Shown in pieces: positions 45,000 to 57,430 of a stretch of 64,000 nucleotides of DNA (position 1 is its first letter; each line of letters starts with the position of its first letter). The DNA lies in NCBI RefSeq assembly GCF_004798865.1, contig NW_025335505.1:16170354-16234353 (forward strand), given 5' to 3'. The stretch comes from Varanus komodoensis (Eukaryota > Chordata > Lepidosauria > Squamata > Varanidae). Made by a program: the position numbers and the translations under genes. Below the pieces are notes generated by a model. That model had not been told where the DNA came from, ran no database searches, and saw nothing but the letters and a program-made list of their open reading frames with translations.

Positions 45000-47900
45000 T
45001 GGGGGCAGGGGGACAGGGCAGAAAGATGTAGTATATGTGTATAAGTGAAGACCACATAGGAAAGGAAGAGGGGAAGGTACAACAGCTAGAATTTTTTGTA
45101 CAGTTGTACACTGTACACCGTTGGTCTCCAGAATATACAAAAAGCATAGGAATACTGCTTAACATCATTGGGCCACTCTGTGATTATGAAGTGATGGATT
45201 TATGTCTTTTTAAAAGACAGAATACATGTATGGAAGGCCTTCTCAGAACCTTACTGTGGAGTTGCTCACCCTATCAGCAATGATTTCCTCTGAGATCTGG
45301 AAAGGTTTGGTGATTTTCAGTCAGCTTCTTCAGACATCATTAAAGGGCTCCGGCTGCCATTTGGAGGTGCCTGAGGGGATCTTGTTATTTTGTGCAGAGA
45401 ACAATGAGCTTGACCAAGGCTTGGCTTTCTGATGCTCACAATACTATTTTTAAACAGTCCCCTGTCTTATTATAAAATATTTTGTATTTCAAGCATCAGT
45501 GAAGGGAAACTCATATGACTGAGGAATAAGCTGGAGTTCATGACTGATCCTTCACCAGATATGTCCACATATCTGTAGATCAGACTGCCGCCTGTGTGGA
45601 AAGCCTTCATTCATAGACATCTGAGAGAATAGGCTGTCTGCCTGCAGACATCTAGGCTTAACACATGCGTATTGGGCCATGCTGATATTGTCATCCATTA
45701 GCAAGGCCTGCTTTATGTGTGAGGGGACCCCTTCCAATAATGCATGCATAATGTAAGCTTTTTAGTAGGTGATATTTATTCTTTTGGAATAAATATGGAA
45801 CCTCTTCTTGTCTTCTTTAGATATTGTAATCCATGCAGTCAAGTGGAAACTTGTTGCAACAAAGGCTTTGGAAACTGCAGAAGTTTCAAAAACCTGTATG
45901 TCAAGACAGAAGCCCCTCTTCCATCACAGAAGAGAGAGTTGAGGACACGGTTATCACCAGCACCTGACCTCAAACAATTCCATCTCTGGAGGAGAGATAT
46001 GGGATGACAGCTTGCTCATCTAGTGTGAGGCCTGGACCCTGTCCAATGGTCTTTAGGGAACTAGAGAAACAAGAGTAACAGTGTAGTTAGAGTTTAGTAC
46101 ATGTTTTCTTTTCCAAGACTGCTTTGTATAAATTAGCCTTGTTGCTTAGATTTGCAAGGGTAGAGAGTCCTTTGATTGCTTGTGCCTCCTTTTCAGAAAC
46201 TCTGCTCTCAGACTTCACCTTCATGTCATCTTCTCTTCAACCTTGTTTAAGGAGTTTGAGAAGTTAAGCATGTTCAACCACAGCACTGAACAGTCTAGTT
46301 GAAACAATCCATGCTCCTATTTTGCACCAGTATTTGAGTACCCCCTTACATACTAAAGTGGTTATATCCACTCCACATGATTTGGCCAGACACAGTTATT
46401 TCTCTGCCGGATTCTTGGATATTGAAAGATACATATTGGGCCTACCTCAAGGTCTTTTCCTTTTTCATTGACCAACCAACCAATTAATTTATTAATACAG
46501 TCAATGACTAACTTAATCAAATAAACAATATCTAAATTCGGGTTATTGTACATTTACCTTTAAAATCCAGAGTCTAAACAGATGATGATACACATCATAT
46601 TAAAAAAGGCATAACCAGAAAAAAGGCCACTCAGGTTCTACAAACTAAACAAATTCTGCTTGAACGTTAAAAAATTTCACAGCCTCCCAGATTTAGTTAT
46701 AAGATCTAGAGACATCCTAAAATATGTCAGTATTTAGTAAAAATGTTCATGTTTTGAATACTGTGTTTGCCTTGCCATATAGAATGAAGTAAATGAATTT
46801 TTTATTCTCAATAAAGTGTATTGGTATTTTTATGACCCAAATGCCTTTGATTTATTTTTAATTAAAAATATTGCATGGGCTTTAGCATGGATGTATTGAT
46901 TTTGAATCTAGCAGTTATATTGGCAGACACTTACATGGACAAGAAATCCGTAAAATGTTATGCCTCCTGTGAAAGGTGGCAGCTTTGATTGGCTTCTGTT
47001 TAAGCAACAAAATATTTAAAGTAATCTGTCTGTAAATTAATAAAGATTTTTTGTCAATCTGTCACAGAATATCTATTTAATTTTTATCTAAATCTATTTT
47101 GTGAAATATTATTTCTTGTAGTCTTTCTAAATTAAAGCAAGCATCTATCACCTGCATAGCAATCTTGCAGGGATTTCAGGAAACCATAAAGCATTGCATT
47201 TTTCTTCACCCTAACTGGACAATCTTGTCAGAGTTTCCAGGCATTTTCACAGCAGTTTGAAGATGATCAGAGAGCATTTGTTATTTGATAGATTAAAAAA
47301 AATCTCCCAAACACACAGAGGTAGATGGTTTCAAAGTTCCACAAGGCCTTTGTAACTGTCTTCACCATAATATCTTAGTGTGCATATGGACAACTCTTGG
47401 GCCACTTGTAGCACTTGGATACTTTCAGTGATCCTTCATAGGTGTCCAAGCTGCCAACTTTATCTACGGCAGCTACTCAACTCTTTTGCTTACACTTCCA
47501 CAAGCCAGCTGTTCATTGGGCTGTGAGGCATAGGACATGTTTTTCTTGGTGAGAATTGTACATAAGCATCTCCTTCTTAAGCACTATCCTCCCCATGTAA
47601 ATTGTTCTTCCCCAGTTTACCAACTAACTGAGTAGGACTGCACTTGTAATGGGGAGGATGGGTCATCCCCATGTGCCATGGTGTTCTCCAAGGCCTGTTG
47701 ATAGACTGTCAGGCACTACCAATGTGGTAAATGCTTTAATGCTTTTTCTCCAAGTGTCCTTCCCACAACCTCTGGTTGACCTGGATCTAGGTTCATTGTG
47801 TTTAAATCCACAATGGAGCATCGCAGACTGATTTGGATTAAAAGAATAATAATTAAAAAACCTGTACAAATATTACTAGTAGTTACCCTTGAAGATCTCA

Positions 47901-48216
47901 TTTCTCTGTAGTTTTATCAGTCATCCTGTTTCTGTGTGCACTTGGCACACAATGTTAATTAGAGGCTTTTCAGTGCTTTAACTTGTTGCTTTTCTTTCTT
48001 TCTAAGATTTGCAATTCTCATTAGTGCTACAAGTTCTCCTGTTACATCCACTCCTGTTTTATTACCAGTTCAGCCACAAATAATTTGGTGTCTAATTATT
48101 TCTTCAGATATAGGCAATGTTTATAAATATGAAAGTTTAAAAGTTAAGTTCTTAAACTCAAATGTACACAACTCAAAACAGTCCCCTGCCGCAAATACTG
48201 TATATAACATGAACAG
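45000..48216. other. Non-coding stretch, nothing recognised
   Basis: There is no supported gene. 46700-47180 is very AT-rich. Open frames around 45226-45432 and 47649-47901 have no family resemblance. Confidence 0.45.
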
Positions 48217-48263
48217 TTTCTCTTCCTTCCTTCCTTCCTTCCTCCCTCCCTCCCTCCCTCCCT

Positions 48264-48301
<38 letters not shown>
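48217..48301. repeat. 85-nt homopyrimidine compound microsatellite (TTCC)n(CCCT)n(CT)n
   Basis: Every plus-strand base from 48217 to 48301 is C or T. Three repeat types follow one another. A 180-codon plus-strand frame starts in this array, and its first 30 residues are only translated repeat. Confidence 0.95.
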
Positions 48302-48307
<6 letters not shown>

Positions 48308-50904
48308 TTTATTAGTACCAGCTGGCATTATTTATTAGTTTTCACTGGATTTCTAACTTGGGCTGCTTCCAAAAAAGCAGCAGGAGCCTTTGCAGAAGAA
48401 CAACACAATTCTGTTTCAGTTAACACAGCACAATTTAAAGCACACATGACTTCAACAGACCTGAAAACAGCATTTTTCATGGATTGTTCTGAAAAATCAT
48501 GTTGTGAAGTATCTAGTGACGGAGGCCTACTTGGCTCTGGGAGAATTTGTAATATAGCCTCTTCCATCCAGAATGCCACAGCTCGTAATTATTGCAGAAT
48601 CCCCCAAATTTCTATCCAGATCATAATTGTGGTTGATGTTAGCCACCCTTTTAAGCAATACTCCTTTGAGAAAGAGAGACCAGTACCAGAAAGCCTTGGT
48701 GAAGGCAGGCAATCAGAAATTATACTTGCCTGCCAAATTCCATTGAATTGAAGCTTCTTTCTCTTAAATTACAACAAAATAAAGAAATGCCTAGTTTCGT
48801 GTCCAGAGAAAAATGGTGGAAACCTCCCTTAACCTGTTTCTTGGAAAACCCCAGAAGGGTCTGAGTAGTTTATTTGTGCTTCAATATTCTCTGGGAAATC
48901 TTGTAAAAATTAAATGAATTACAAAGTGAGCTGTGAAAGTTCACCCATCACTAGAGGCATTTCACTGAAGTAACCTGGAGTTAGTGCATGATATGAATTG
49001 CTAGTTAATATTATTCTCCCCTCCACATATCTTTCTCTTAGAAATATGTTCACAGGAAAGAGGGTTTCCTATAACAAGTTAACAGCCCCAAAGAGACCAG
49101 CAAAACCAGTGCTAAATTATGTTGTCAGTGCCTCAAAGGTTACACACATTGCCTGTTGTTCAATCATAGGTTGACCTTTAGGCTTTCTGTGAACATGGCA
49201 ATCAGGTCTCCCTAGACAGACAATGTCACAGAATTATTTTAATGCTGATTAATGCTGATACAAGTTTTCTGGGTGCACCTAAAGGAATTTAGTTTCAAAA
49301 CCAAGACTCTTTGTGCAATTTTTAAAAGAAACACTAATATGTTCTAGTTGGTAGTTTTCATTTGCTGCATCCACACACACACCGTGATTAACAGATGTCC
49401 AACCTAGATGTCCAGCATACTAGAGCAACAGTGTAATTGAGAATGTTAGAGAAACATCCATATATTTGACTGTGCTGAGTCATAGATCAACTTGCTTATT
49501 ATTAATCAAAGTTAGTTTATCTTAAAAGGAATTCAAACATGATTCCAACTTGTCTGAAAATACATCAGAGATCACTGGAAGCCCAAGAATTGGGCTTTAG
49601 TTCAAATCAGTAAGGGAATGTTAACACCTTACCTGTTCCTTTTGTTCTCATGCCCTTTCAGGTTGCCAAAACATAATCCTGTAGTGGCAGTAGAAGGAAT
49701 GTCTATTAGTCAAGCTCAGATTTTCTACATCCAGGACTGTTGCCATGCTGCCCAGAACTAATGGAAGCTACAATTAAAAAATAAAATAAAAAATAAAAAT
49801 AGAAGGCTCCATATTGAGGAATGCTTGCCTAGGTAGTAAGCCTAATATCCCACTGGCTCTTTAGCTGTCTATGCCAGGCACTCCTAATCACCTTTACCTG
49901 CTTCCTTGTTTCCTGTCAACACTATCTTCCATCTGCAGGACCTATGTGGACTTTTGCCCATCTCTTCTTTTCCCCTCCACTTGATCCATCATCAATTCGG
50001 TGTCCATATCATCCACTGTGTTGGTTGGTGAGCCACGCTGGAAGAATATTTTCCTGGGCTGACTAAACCATAATTCATTAAGATCCCGTTGTTATATCTG
50101 TTGCGTGGGTATTCAAAACACCCTGGCCCATGCCAAGCAATTTGTTTCACTTCCCCATTCCATACTTCATTTCTATTCCTTTCACTTCAGTTTCTTTGCC
50201 CATTACCTTCCAGCTTCCTTCAACAGCCTATATTCTTGCTACTCTTTCCTACCTCTGCCTTATTCCCTTCAATCCTTTGCTCCTAGGTCTTTGCAAAGGT
50301 ATAACTAGCAATCCCATTTCAAAACACTGCTCTGCTCAAAATATTACAAAGATTTCCCTAAAGCAACTGTTTTCTGATTGTGCAACATATATATTGTAAA
50401 AGTGGAAAAGAGATCACTAAAAATTTCCCTCAGGTTAGGTAAGGACAAAATTATCTAGCAAGCTACCACCACCCTTCCCTGCCATCTACTTCAGCCTGAG
50501 GGAGGGAGACTCTCAATCCTCTTCGGATGAACCCTGGACTTGACTGAAACAAGGGTACAAGCTGTTTCCCTCTCTTCCATTCTCCTCAGCTTGAAACAAT
50601 AACTAGTAGTACGATCAAATGGCCCAAAGCACTGAAATGAATACTGATTTTTCCAGAAGGAAAAAAAAACACTTGGTATCAGCAGTAGGGAATATTTACA
50701 AGGAAGAGGGGAAAGGAAAAAAGAAACATGGACCAAAAGAAACAGCAAAGAACAACAGAACTTGAATACAAAACTGAAAGCAAAACAACGGAAGCTACCT
50801 AACCTACCCAATAAGTTAAAGGGTAACTCTCAGCCAAGATCTACAGAGCCATAGTACACAGTCCAGAGAACATCGAAGAAGTGTGACATATTTCCTAGCC
50901 TTGG
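48302..50904. other. Non-coding stretch, nothing recognised
   Basis: There is no supported gene. The frame from the microsatellite stays open to 48751, about 150 codons past the repeat, without recognisable domains. Confidence 0.4.
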
Positions 50905-50955
50905 TTTTTATTTTATTTTATTTTATTTTATTTTATTTTATTTTATTTTATTTTT
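50905..50955. repeat. (TTTTA)n microsatellite
   Basis: About ten pentanucleotide units. Confidence 0.95.
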
Positions 50956-52979
50956 CTACTCTATCTCAACAGGGCTACTCTTGACAGATCCGTTGCTGCC
51001 GGTCAGGATCTAGCCCACTTTCACCATCTCAAGGAGAAGAAAACTTCTTCTAAAATCTCCTGTTCTAGTTCTTTCATACTGGTCTCTGGTATGGAGACCA
51101 GTCTTTCTAATGGAAAGCAAGAGCTAGAATATCTTTTCTAGCAAGAGCTAGAAGGTCTTTATCAATTCCCAGGCCTACCCACTGAAAAATACCCAAGAAG
51201 CCATAATGTGCAGTGCATTTTCAGATATACAAACAGCTCCAAAGATGTCTGACCCTTTCAAGAGTCTAACTTGCCACTAGCTGAAACTCAGCATGATGCA
51301 GATAAGATGATGTGGCTTCTCCAATAATGTAAATCATGTAACTCCATATTCTCATGTTTCTTATACCTTGTTTTGGCTTTGAACTTGTCATGTTTTATAG
51401 CTTAGCCTTCCGTATATGCTTGCAGCATTTTTCCACTGATGAATTTCAGAAAGCTACAACAATCTGTTTAGTGAATTGCTTACTGAGCATCCAAACAAAG
51501 AAAATTAATCATCATGAATTATTTGCACTCCTGTAATCGGGGCTGATTGCAATGTCACTTAAGTAGCTGGTTACCAGTCAACATTTCTCTAAAGGGCATG
51601 CAAGTCTGCAAATAGCAGAACTTCAGAGTGATTTAAAGCAGGGCAGTAATTTTCCATTGCTACTTAAAATATGCTTTTGGTTCACACATGAGATGTGGCA
51701 TTTTTCCTTTTGTGCTTTTGTCACAGTAAGTTGGATTGCTCAGTGAGGTTCCTTGCAGCTGTTCAGTTTGCATCCTACTGCTTTGATGCAGCAGAAAGTA
51801 GAAGGAACAGCTGTGAAGAACCTTGTAAGTCACCAAACAAGAAGTGGTGATGAGTAGGGCAATACATTACCCTACAGCAATGCAGATGCTGGTTTCATAA
51901 CAATTAACACAATGGTTCTCTGTCTTGACTTCAGCTTCTGTATCCATTTCTAAATATGCATGTGTGTGTGTGTGACATTTCAAGTCCATTGATACTAATT
52001 GCAATATATATGCTTACAAGTACAGCTGAAGGATCCCTTTGAGTAAAGGATAAGTTTAGGATAAGGCTATACTGCAATTATATAGATGCTGGTTTCATGC
52101 AATTGTCCTCTGTCTCAGCTTCACCAGCTTCTATATTTGTGTTTGTGTGTGTGTGTAAAATCAATTGGAGTACATTTGGTTAGGATAAGGCTGAAGGATC
52201 CTCAGTCTAATCTGAATTTTCTTGTGCTAGTAGCTCCTGGGCATAAATCTGAGTAAAGCTGACCCAGGAGAGTGTTCAGACAGAATCTTCTATTATCGAA
52301 AGAAGTCTGAAGCTGGAGATCCCATAACAAACTGCAAAGGAAATTATATTGATAAAAAAAAAACTTGGCAATGCAGTATGTGCTGATTGATGCACATTGT
52401 TAGTATGCTGAGTAGATTTCAGTGTAGAAGAGTAGGTGAAAATTAATATCAGTGGTGTCTATTGTTACAAAGCATAGCTTTTCTTGCCAAGGAACCAAGC
52501 AAAATAGGTAGTCTGGCTATAGCATCAGTGAGCTGTGATGAAAAGGCAGTAGTCTGAAATATTTTGCAGATCCAGATAGAAAGAAAACACCTGGACCAAC
52601 TTCCTTTCCTAGTATATGGAACCTAACTTTGTGAGTAATAATATGCATTAACACTCTAGAACAAAAGCTTTCATAATGCTTTGTTGTAAATTACTAGTGT
52701 CTTCAGTTCAATAAAACCTGGGAGTCTGTCATCCAGAAATGGGTGAAGGGGGAAATCATCACAGGAAGGGAGGTATATATTCAAAATGAGGATTCACACT
52801 TGAATTTAATTAATGCAAAGACTACCGCTCAAAGTAGCACACAACTTTGTTTTATGCATGAGAAATGAATTTACAAAGGTGGGTTAAAGAACATCACATG
52901 CATTCAATCCTCTTTTGGATATGTCTTCACCTTCTATACACTGATGTGGAAACTTCTGAAAATTTTGACAATGTTTTAT
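50956..52979. other. Non-coding stretch, nothing recognised
   Basis: There is no gene. A 9-bp perfect inverted repeat (ACTGGTCTC / GAGACCAGT) lies at 51078-51102. Short (TG)n runs lie near 51958 and 52143. Confidence 0.5.
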
Positions 52980-53149
52980 TCATTATTTATTTTATTTAGT
53001 TTCTATACTGTCCAACAGCCATGGCTCATGGCAGTGTATTTAAAAACAATATAAAATATACCATTTAAAACATATTAAATATCATTAATGTTGGCAATAC
53101 AAAATGTAAAACAGAAAAACTATACACACACACACACGTGCACGCGCGC

Positions 53150-53186
<37 letters not shown>

Positions 53187-53236
53187 AAACATACTCTGTT
53201 AAATTCTGCCTAACAACTAGCAGAACACAGTAACTA
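52980..53236 (-). mobile_element. LINE 3' UTR fragment (L2/CR1 type) interrupted by (CA)n
   Basis: TTATTTATTTTATTTAG, TTTCTATACTGTCCAACAGC and CATGGCTCATGGCAGTGTAT are followed by an A-rich run with AATATAAAATATACC. This is the reverse-strand 3' terminus of a LINE. Imperfect complementary arms (ATACTGTCCA / TGGCAGTGTAT) sit where the hairpin lies in the young copies. It probably belongs with 53310-53760. Confidence 0.55.
53121..53185. repeat. 65-bp alternating purine-pyrimidine tract (CA/CG-rich)
   Basis: Strict alternation runs from 53121 to 53185. It is mostly CA units with a central GTGCACGCGCGCACACGC core. Confidence 0.95.
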
Positions 53237-53290
53237 ATTGATGTAAGCTGCTTTGAGGTCTTTAAAAAAGAAAAAGGTGTGATATAAATC
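53237..53290 (+). mobile_element. Short Sauria-type SINE tail
   Basis: TTGATGTAAGCTGCTTTGAG and GTGTGATATAAATC match GATGTAAGCTGCCTTGAG...GACATAAATC in the SINE at 6277-6511. It lies in the opposite orientation to the LINE around it, so it is probably an insertion. Confidence 0.5.
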
Positions 53291-53309
53291 AAATGCCCTG
53301 CAGTAGAGG

Positions 53310-53760
53310 GGATAAATGACCTGACACCAAAAATATAGTAAAGTTGGCACCAGGTGGGCCTCAGTCGGGAGCTCATTCCATGACTGAAGGGCCACCACTG
53401 AAAAGGTTCTTCTTGTTGCCACCATCCAAGCCTCTATCAGGGGTGTCAATCAGATAAAAGCCCCAGAACTTGATCATGGTGTTCAGGTAGATAGAGATCA
53501 GGAGAGCCATTCCATCAGGTACATGTGGTCTCAAGCCGTGTAGGGCTTTTTAGGTCAAAAACAGCACCTTGAATTGGGTTATATGATGTTATATGGCGCT
53601 ATAAGATCAGATCATCTTATTTCTGTTATTAATCTGGCTGCTGCATTTTGTACAAGCCGCGGCTTCGAAACAGTGCTCAAGAGCAACGCAGAGTGCACTG
53701 CAATACTTTAGCTTATAAATTATCAGTGCATAGATCAGTGATAGCAGGCTATCTCTGTCC
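53310..53760 (-). mobile_element. Diverged L2-like LINE ORF2 C-terminus
   Basis: The minus strand around 53340-53420 reads TRRTFSVVALQSWNELPTEA, matching RRRAFSVVAPNLWNSLPKEV of the young copy. At 53535-53580 GTAGGGCTTTTTAGGTCAAA and CACCTTGAATTGGG match the same position in 28140-28807. 53620-53760 parallels the segment upstream of that (CTGGCTGCTGCATTTTG). Stops and indels show it is older and from a different subfamily. Confidence 0.65.
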
Positions 53761-53787
53761 AGATAGGAATGCAGCTGAGCTACTGTC

Positions 53788-54530
53788 AGGGTCTGTGGAC
53801 AGAAATTGGGCAGCCAGAGACAAGAGCAACAGAAGCACCAGGACCTGAGTAACAGAACATCAGGCAAGATTGAGTCTAAAAGAAGGGTTTAAAGAAAAGT
53901 CTAGTTCATAGACAAGCTTGTCATGGTACAAGCTAAGCTCAGGAACCAGAAGAATACATGAGGGAAGAAGGAGGATGTGGTCAGGAACAATAGCCAAGGG
54001 TTGAGAACCAGGAAGACAAACAGAAGTCTTTGTCTGCAGGAAGACACAGCCTAGCAGGATACATGGCATGGAAGGATACACAGCAAGGCAAGATGCACAA
54101 GACAACAGCAACCAGATGCAGCAAGAGTCAGTTAAGTTGCAGGAGCTGAACCACAGCTCTGAGGAAGCCCTGCATTACTGAGGCAACATGGTAAGGCAAG
54201 ATATATATAAAGTCAAAATATAGGTCAGGCAAGCACCAGGGACAATAGCAAGGCAACAAGGAAAGGCAGGAACCATTAGGCAGAATGAAGGCACAGCAGT
54301 TATTGAGGTGACAAGGTAGTAGACATGGCAAGATACAGAACACATGGCAGGAACCAGTAGAAGCAACCTAGAAAAGGAACCTGGAGCAGGAACAGTCAAG
54401 CAGAATGTAGGCACAGCAAAGGACCTGTGTTGCTGAGGGAACACAATAAGGCATTGCAGCTACAGGAAGATCTGTGTTGCTGAGGCCAGTTTTGGAGGGA
54501 AGAGCTTGCTCTTATGAAGCTGTCCCCACA
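53788..54530. repeat. Degenerate tandem array, units of about 110-130 bp
   Basis: An AAGGCAAGAT-like word recurs near 54085, 54193, 54325 and 54448. CAGAATGNAGGCACAGCA recurs at 54281 and 54401. A CTGAGGNAAC-type word recurs at 54178, 54303 and 54433. The shared spacing of about 108-132 bp points to a decayed minisatellite of roughly four units, with fainter similar wording back to 53788. Minus-strand frames here (53860-54444) are repeat-derived. Whether the array belongs to a larger retroelement is unknown. Confidence 0.55.
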
Positions 54531-54834
54531 AGATTCCCAGCTGATGCTCATAAGTAGAAAGAGAGCTCCAGCAGGCCTTGGGATTGATCCTGAGAGTACA
54601 GTTTTAGTAGTTCCGGTTATAGCCTCCAGAGTAGCACAGATTCCGGCAACTGCCAGCTGAAGCTAGTTGAAGGCACTCTGAGCTGATAAAGCCACCTAGG
54701 CCTCAAGTGACAAAGATGGTTCAAGGATCCATCTTAAAGAAAAGGACTCAGGAAAGAAACCATTTAAAGGTTGTCCCTCTATCAAGCCATCCATGTCTGT
54801 AATCTTGCAAAGTCAAAACTAAAAAGTCAGGTGA

Positions 54835-54880
54835 GATCATTTTAACAGCACAATCATGATCATTTTAACAGCACAATCAT
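54835..54880. repeat. Perfect 23-bp tandem duplication
   Basis: GATCATTTTAACAGCACAAT followed by CAT occurs twice, head to tail, without mismatch. Confidence 0.95.
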
Positions 54881-55734
54881 CTCTTCAGGGAGAAAAGGAG
54901 CCAGCCGTATTGCAAGTCTTGTCAGGCTTAGAATGACTTTAGTTCACTGCTGAAACAGTGACCGAGCAATGCCAGTCAACACAGTAACCCGAACACAAAT
55001 GTCGATCATGTATTGAATGTAAATTGTTTTGAAACAAATGTGTTGTTATGTGTTGAGTCTTATTGTGTTGTCTGAGCCCAGCTAAAACAAAAACAAAAAC
55101 CTATGGTGAATCACTTATAGTTCACAACCCAACAGCAAATGATAGGTTATCTTCATAGATTGTTTGTGGCTTCTTAACACATCTAGGTTTAGACAGCATG
55201 AGAACACACATTTCAACAACAACCAGTGTTTCATTGCCAGTACATACTCAGCCCACACTCAATCCCTGAGAATGGATTACTTGTCTGAACCAAGCCAATA
55301 TATTCTGATCTTAGTTAGGAAAGGGTGCTTCAGCCGTCAGTGTTCACTTTGAACTGTCCAAGGTCTTGTTTTGCTGTTTTACCATGACCTGGCCTACTTC
55401 GGTTGACTTTATCTACTTGTTCTGATCTAGCCTGTCTCCTTGTTGTTGACTATATCTGCCTTCATTTGACTCCATCAGACATTTGCTAGTTTCCCCTGCA
55501 ATTCTTGGGTTCCCATAGAAAGAGACACCTACCATATTTGTAATGAATTCCTACCACCATACACACAGACAGACACACCTCATTGTTCACAGAAAATACC
55601 CACAGACTAGTCAGTAAATTATGTATGGGTGCATGTATAAGAAGCAAATATGTCAACAAAGTTCCCTTAAACCAAGTGGAGACATTTGCCCTACCTAGCT
55701 CGATACTGTCAAGATGGATTGATACAAGGCTCCA
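54881..55734. other. Non-coding stretch, nothing recognised
   Basis: No gene, RNA gene or confident repeat was recognised. Confidence 0.45.
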
Positions 55735-55860
55735 GGGTTTCAGACAGGAGACTTTTTGTGTGTTTGTTTTCCCAGCTGTACATAGCAATTAAAGGGAGTG
55801 AACCTGAAATCTGCATGTAAAGCAACAACTCTGCCAGTGAGCTAAGGCCCATACTAACTG
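55735..55860 (-). mobile_element. tRNA-derived SINE (second family), reverse orientation
   Basis: TCCAGGGTTTCAGACAGGAG, GTGAACCTGAAATCTGCATG (reverse of box B region), TAAAGCAACAACTCTGCCAG and TGAGCTAAGGCCC (reverse of box A region) are in family order. This keeps the tRNA head but lacks the 3' end. Confidence 0.65.
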
Positions 55861-57316
55861 TCTTCTGACTTTCAATATTTGGCCGATTTAAGACAGAACA
55901 GAAAATGCCTCCAGGCTCATCTAAACACATGAAAACTGGTAGAAAGATCCAGGGTTGGAGCTGTGCATTTTCTGGCAGCTGTTCATATTTTTGTAGGTTG
56001 CCCTGTGACACATTTTAAGAGCAACGCCTTTCACTAACCCACATCATTGGTGCTGCTACTTTTAATGTACATCTTCTCCATTGATTGCACATTTGCTCCA
56101 TCCTTAGGCAATCATCTGGCCTTTATTCGTTTTGCTCTATTCTTGTCATCCAATCCTAAAGAAACAAAATGATGAACACAAAAAGAGGGAAGGGAAGGCA
56201 AACATTTGCACAGAATCTTGAGTTAAGGAAATGATCAAAAGAGTGATTAATTGCCTATGACAGCTACGTTCTTTTTTGTGCACTGGCTACACTCAAGGCA
56301 AAAAGATGTGACATGAAATGAGGCTGTTGTGGACCTGCTGTACATAGGATAGTTATTTGCAAAGCACTTCATAGGGAAGGAATGCTCTTGCCAGCTCAAC
56401 CAAATATCTTGGGTGGTTTCTCCATTTCTTTGTTCCTATGACATCATGCCATAATACAAAACTTTCGTCAGCCTCTAGTAGAGGTGTCTGATGAACATTT
56501 AATAAGCATCTTTACAATGATGCAAACAATTTGCTCATTCTTTTCCTTAATCATCCACATAATGGGTTGAATCCAACTTAAGTTAGTCCCTAATCAATGG
56601 GGCCTACTGTAATCATGGTTAGCTTGTCACATGAATTTTAGTGGGATGTAGGAATAATTGACTTAGCTAGGAATAGTAAAAACACTAAGGTAACTCCATA
56701 GTGCAAAATGGGTTGCAAGCTTCTTTTGAACTCTGTCAAGGATAAAAATACTGAATTCAGCCTTGTTTTCTTTCTGAAGCTGATACATAGGGCTTTTTTG
56801 TTTGTAAAAAAAAAAATATGTTTGTTTTTGGACATTTAGGGGCATGGTGGGAAGTAGTGATGGTTACTCTGGAACTGTGGGGGGAAACCACTTGCAACTC
56901 ATGGTCTGCATGTTGCCTGTCCCTGGATTATACCCAGACTGATACTTTTTCCAATCAGTTCTCGTGGATATTACTTATACATGAAGCCTTTTGTTTGCAA
57001 TGCATTGGCTATAAAGAGCAACTGAATTCCTTTAGAAATTGCAGAATGTAACACATTTAATTGGTTGCATATATATGCATATCTTATCTGCATGCAAAGC
57101 ATTTTAATTGCTTATTTATATCCGATGAATATTTCAAGTGAGATCTACAAAACAATTTTTCAGTGTATCTGCATTCCTTCAGAAAAATGCTCCCATTCAG
57201 GGTTGCAGCTAGCCTGCAGCAGTAGCCTTGTGGTATCTCCAGGCTTCTCAGGAAATAGGAGCTTCAGTGGTGGGTAAGGAATAAAGAAGCCTTCCCCTTA
57301 AAGGTTCTATGATGTT
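55861..57316. other. Non-coding stretch, nothing recognised
   Basis: No gene, RNA gene or interspersed repeat was recognised. Confidence 0.5.
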
Positions 57317-57379
57317 TGTGCATGCGCATGTGCATGCACTAGAGAGAGCGAGAGAGGGAGGGAGGGAGGGAGGGAGAGA
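57317..57379. repeat. Alternating TG/CA tract followed by (GA)n and (GGGA)n
   Basis: 57317-57339 alternates purine and pyrimidine (TGTGCATGCGCATGTGCATG). 57341-57379 is GA-rich, ending in GGGA units. Confidence 0.85.
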
Positions 57380-57430
57380 CATAGAATAGCAGAGTTGGAA
57401 GGGGTCAAGAAATTCAAACACTCTAGATCT
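57380..57430 (-). mobile_element. CR1-like LINE extreme 3' end
   Basis: CATAGAATAGCAGAGTTGGA then AGGGGTC is the reverse of CCCTTCCAACTCTGCTATTC plus TATG. This is the typical last bases of CR1 elements, which end in ATTCTATG-type short repeats. Only this tip is recognised. Confidence 0.5.

Noticed and set aside
44950-45010. CACGGCCGTATGACTGCGC followed by T-run, considered as a Pol III small RNA gene
   Set aside because: No match in order to 5S, U6, 7SK or tRNA promoter and structural blocks. Only a T-run and CpGs.
51078-51102. 9-bp perfect inverted repeat with 7-nt loop
   Set aside because: A stem this short is expected by chance in a window of this size, and no terminator or RNA gene context exists.
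53860-54444. Minus-strand frames rich in Leu, Cys and Pro
   Set aside because: They follow the degenerate tandem array and show repeated wording rather than a protein domain.
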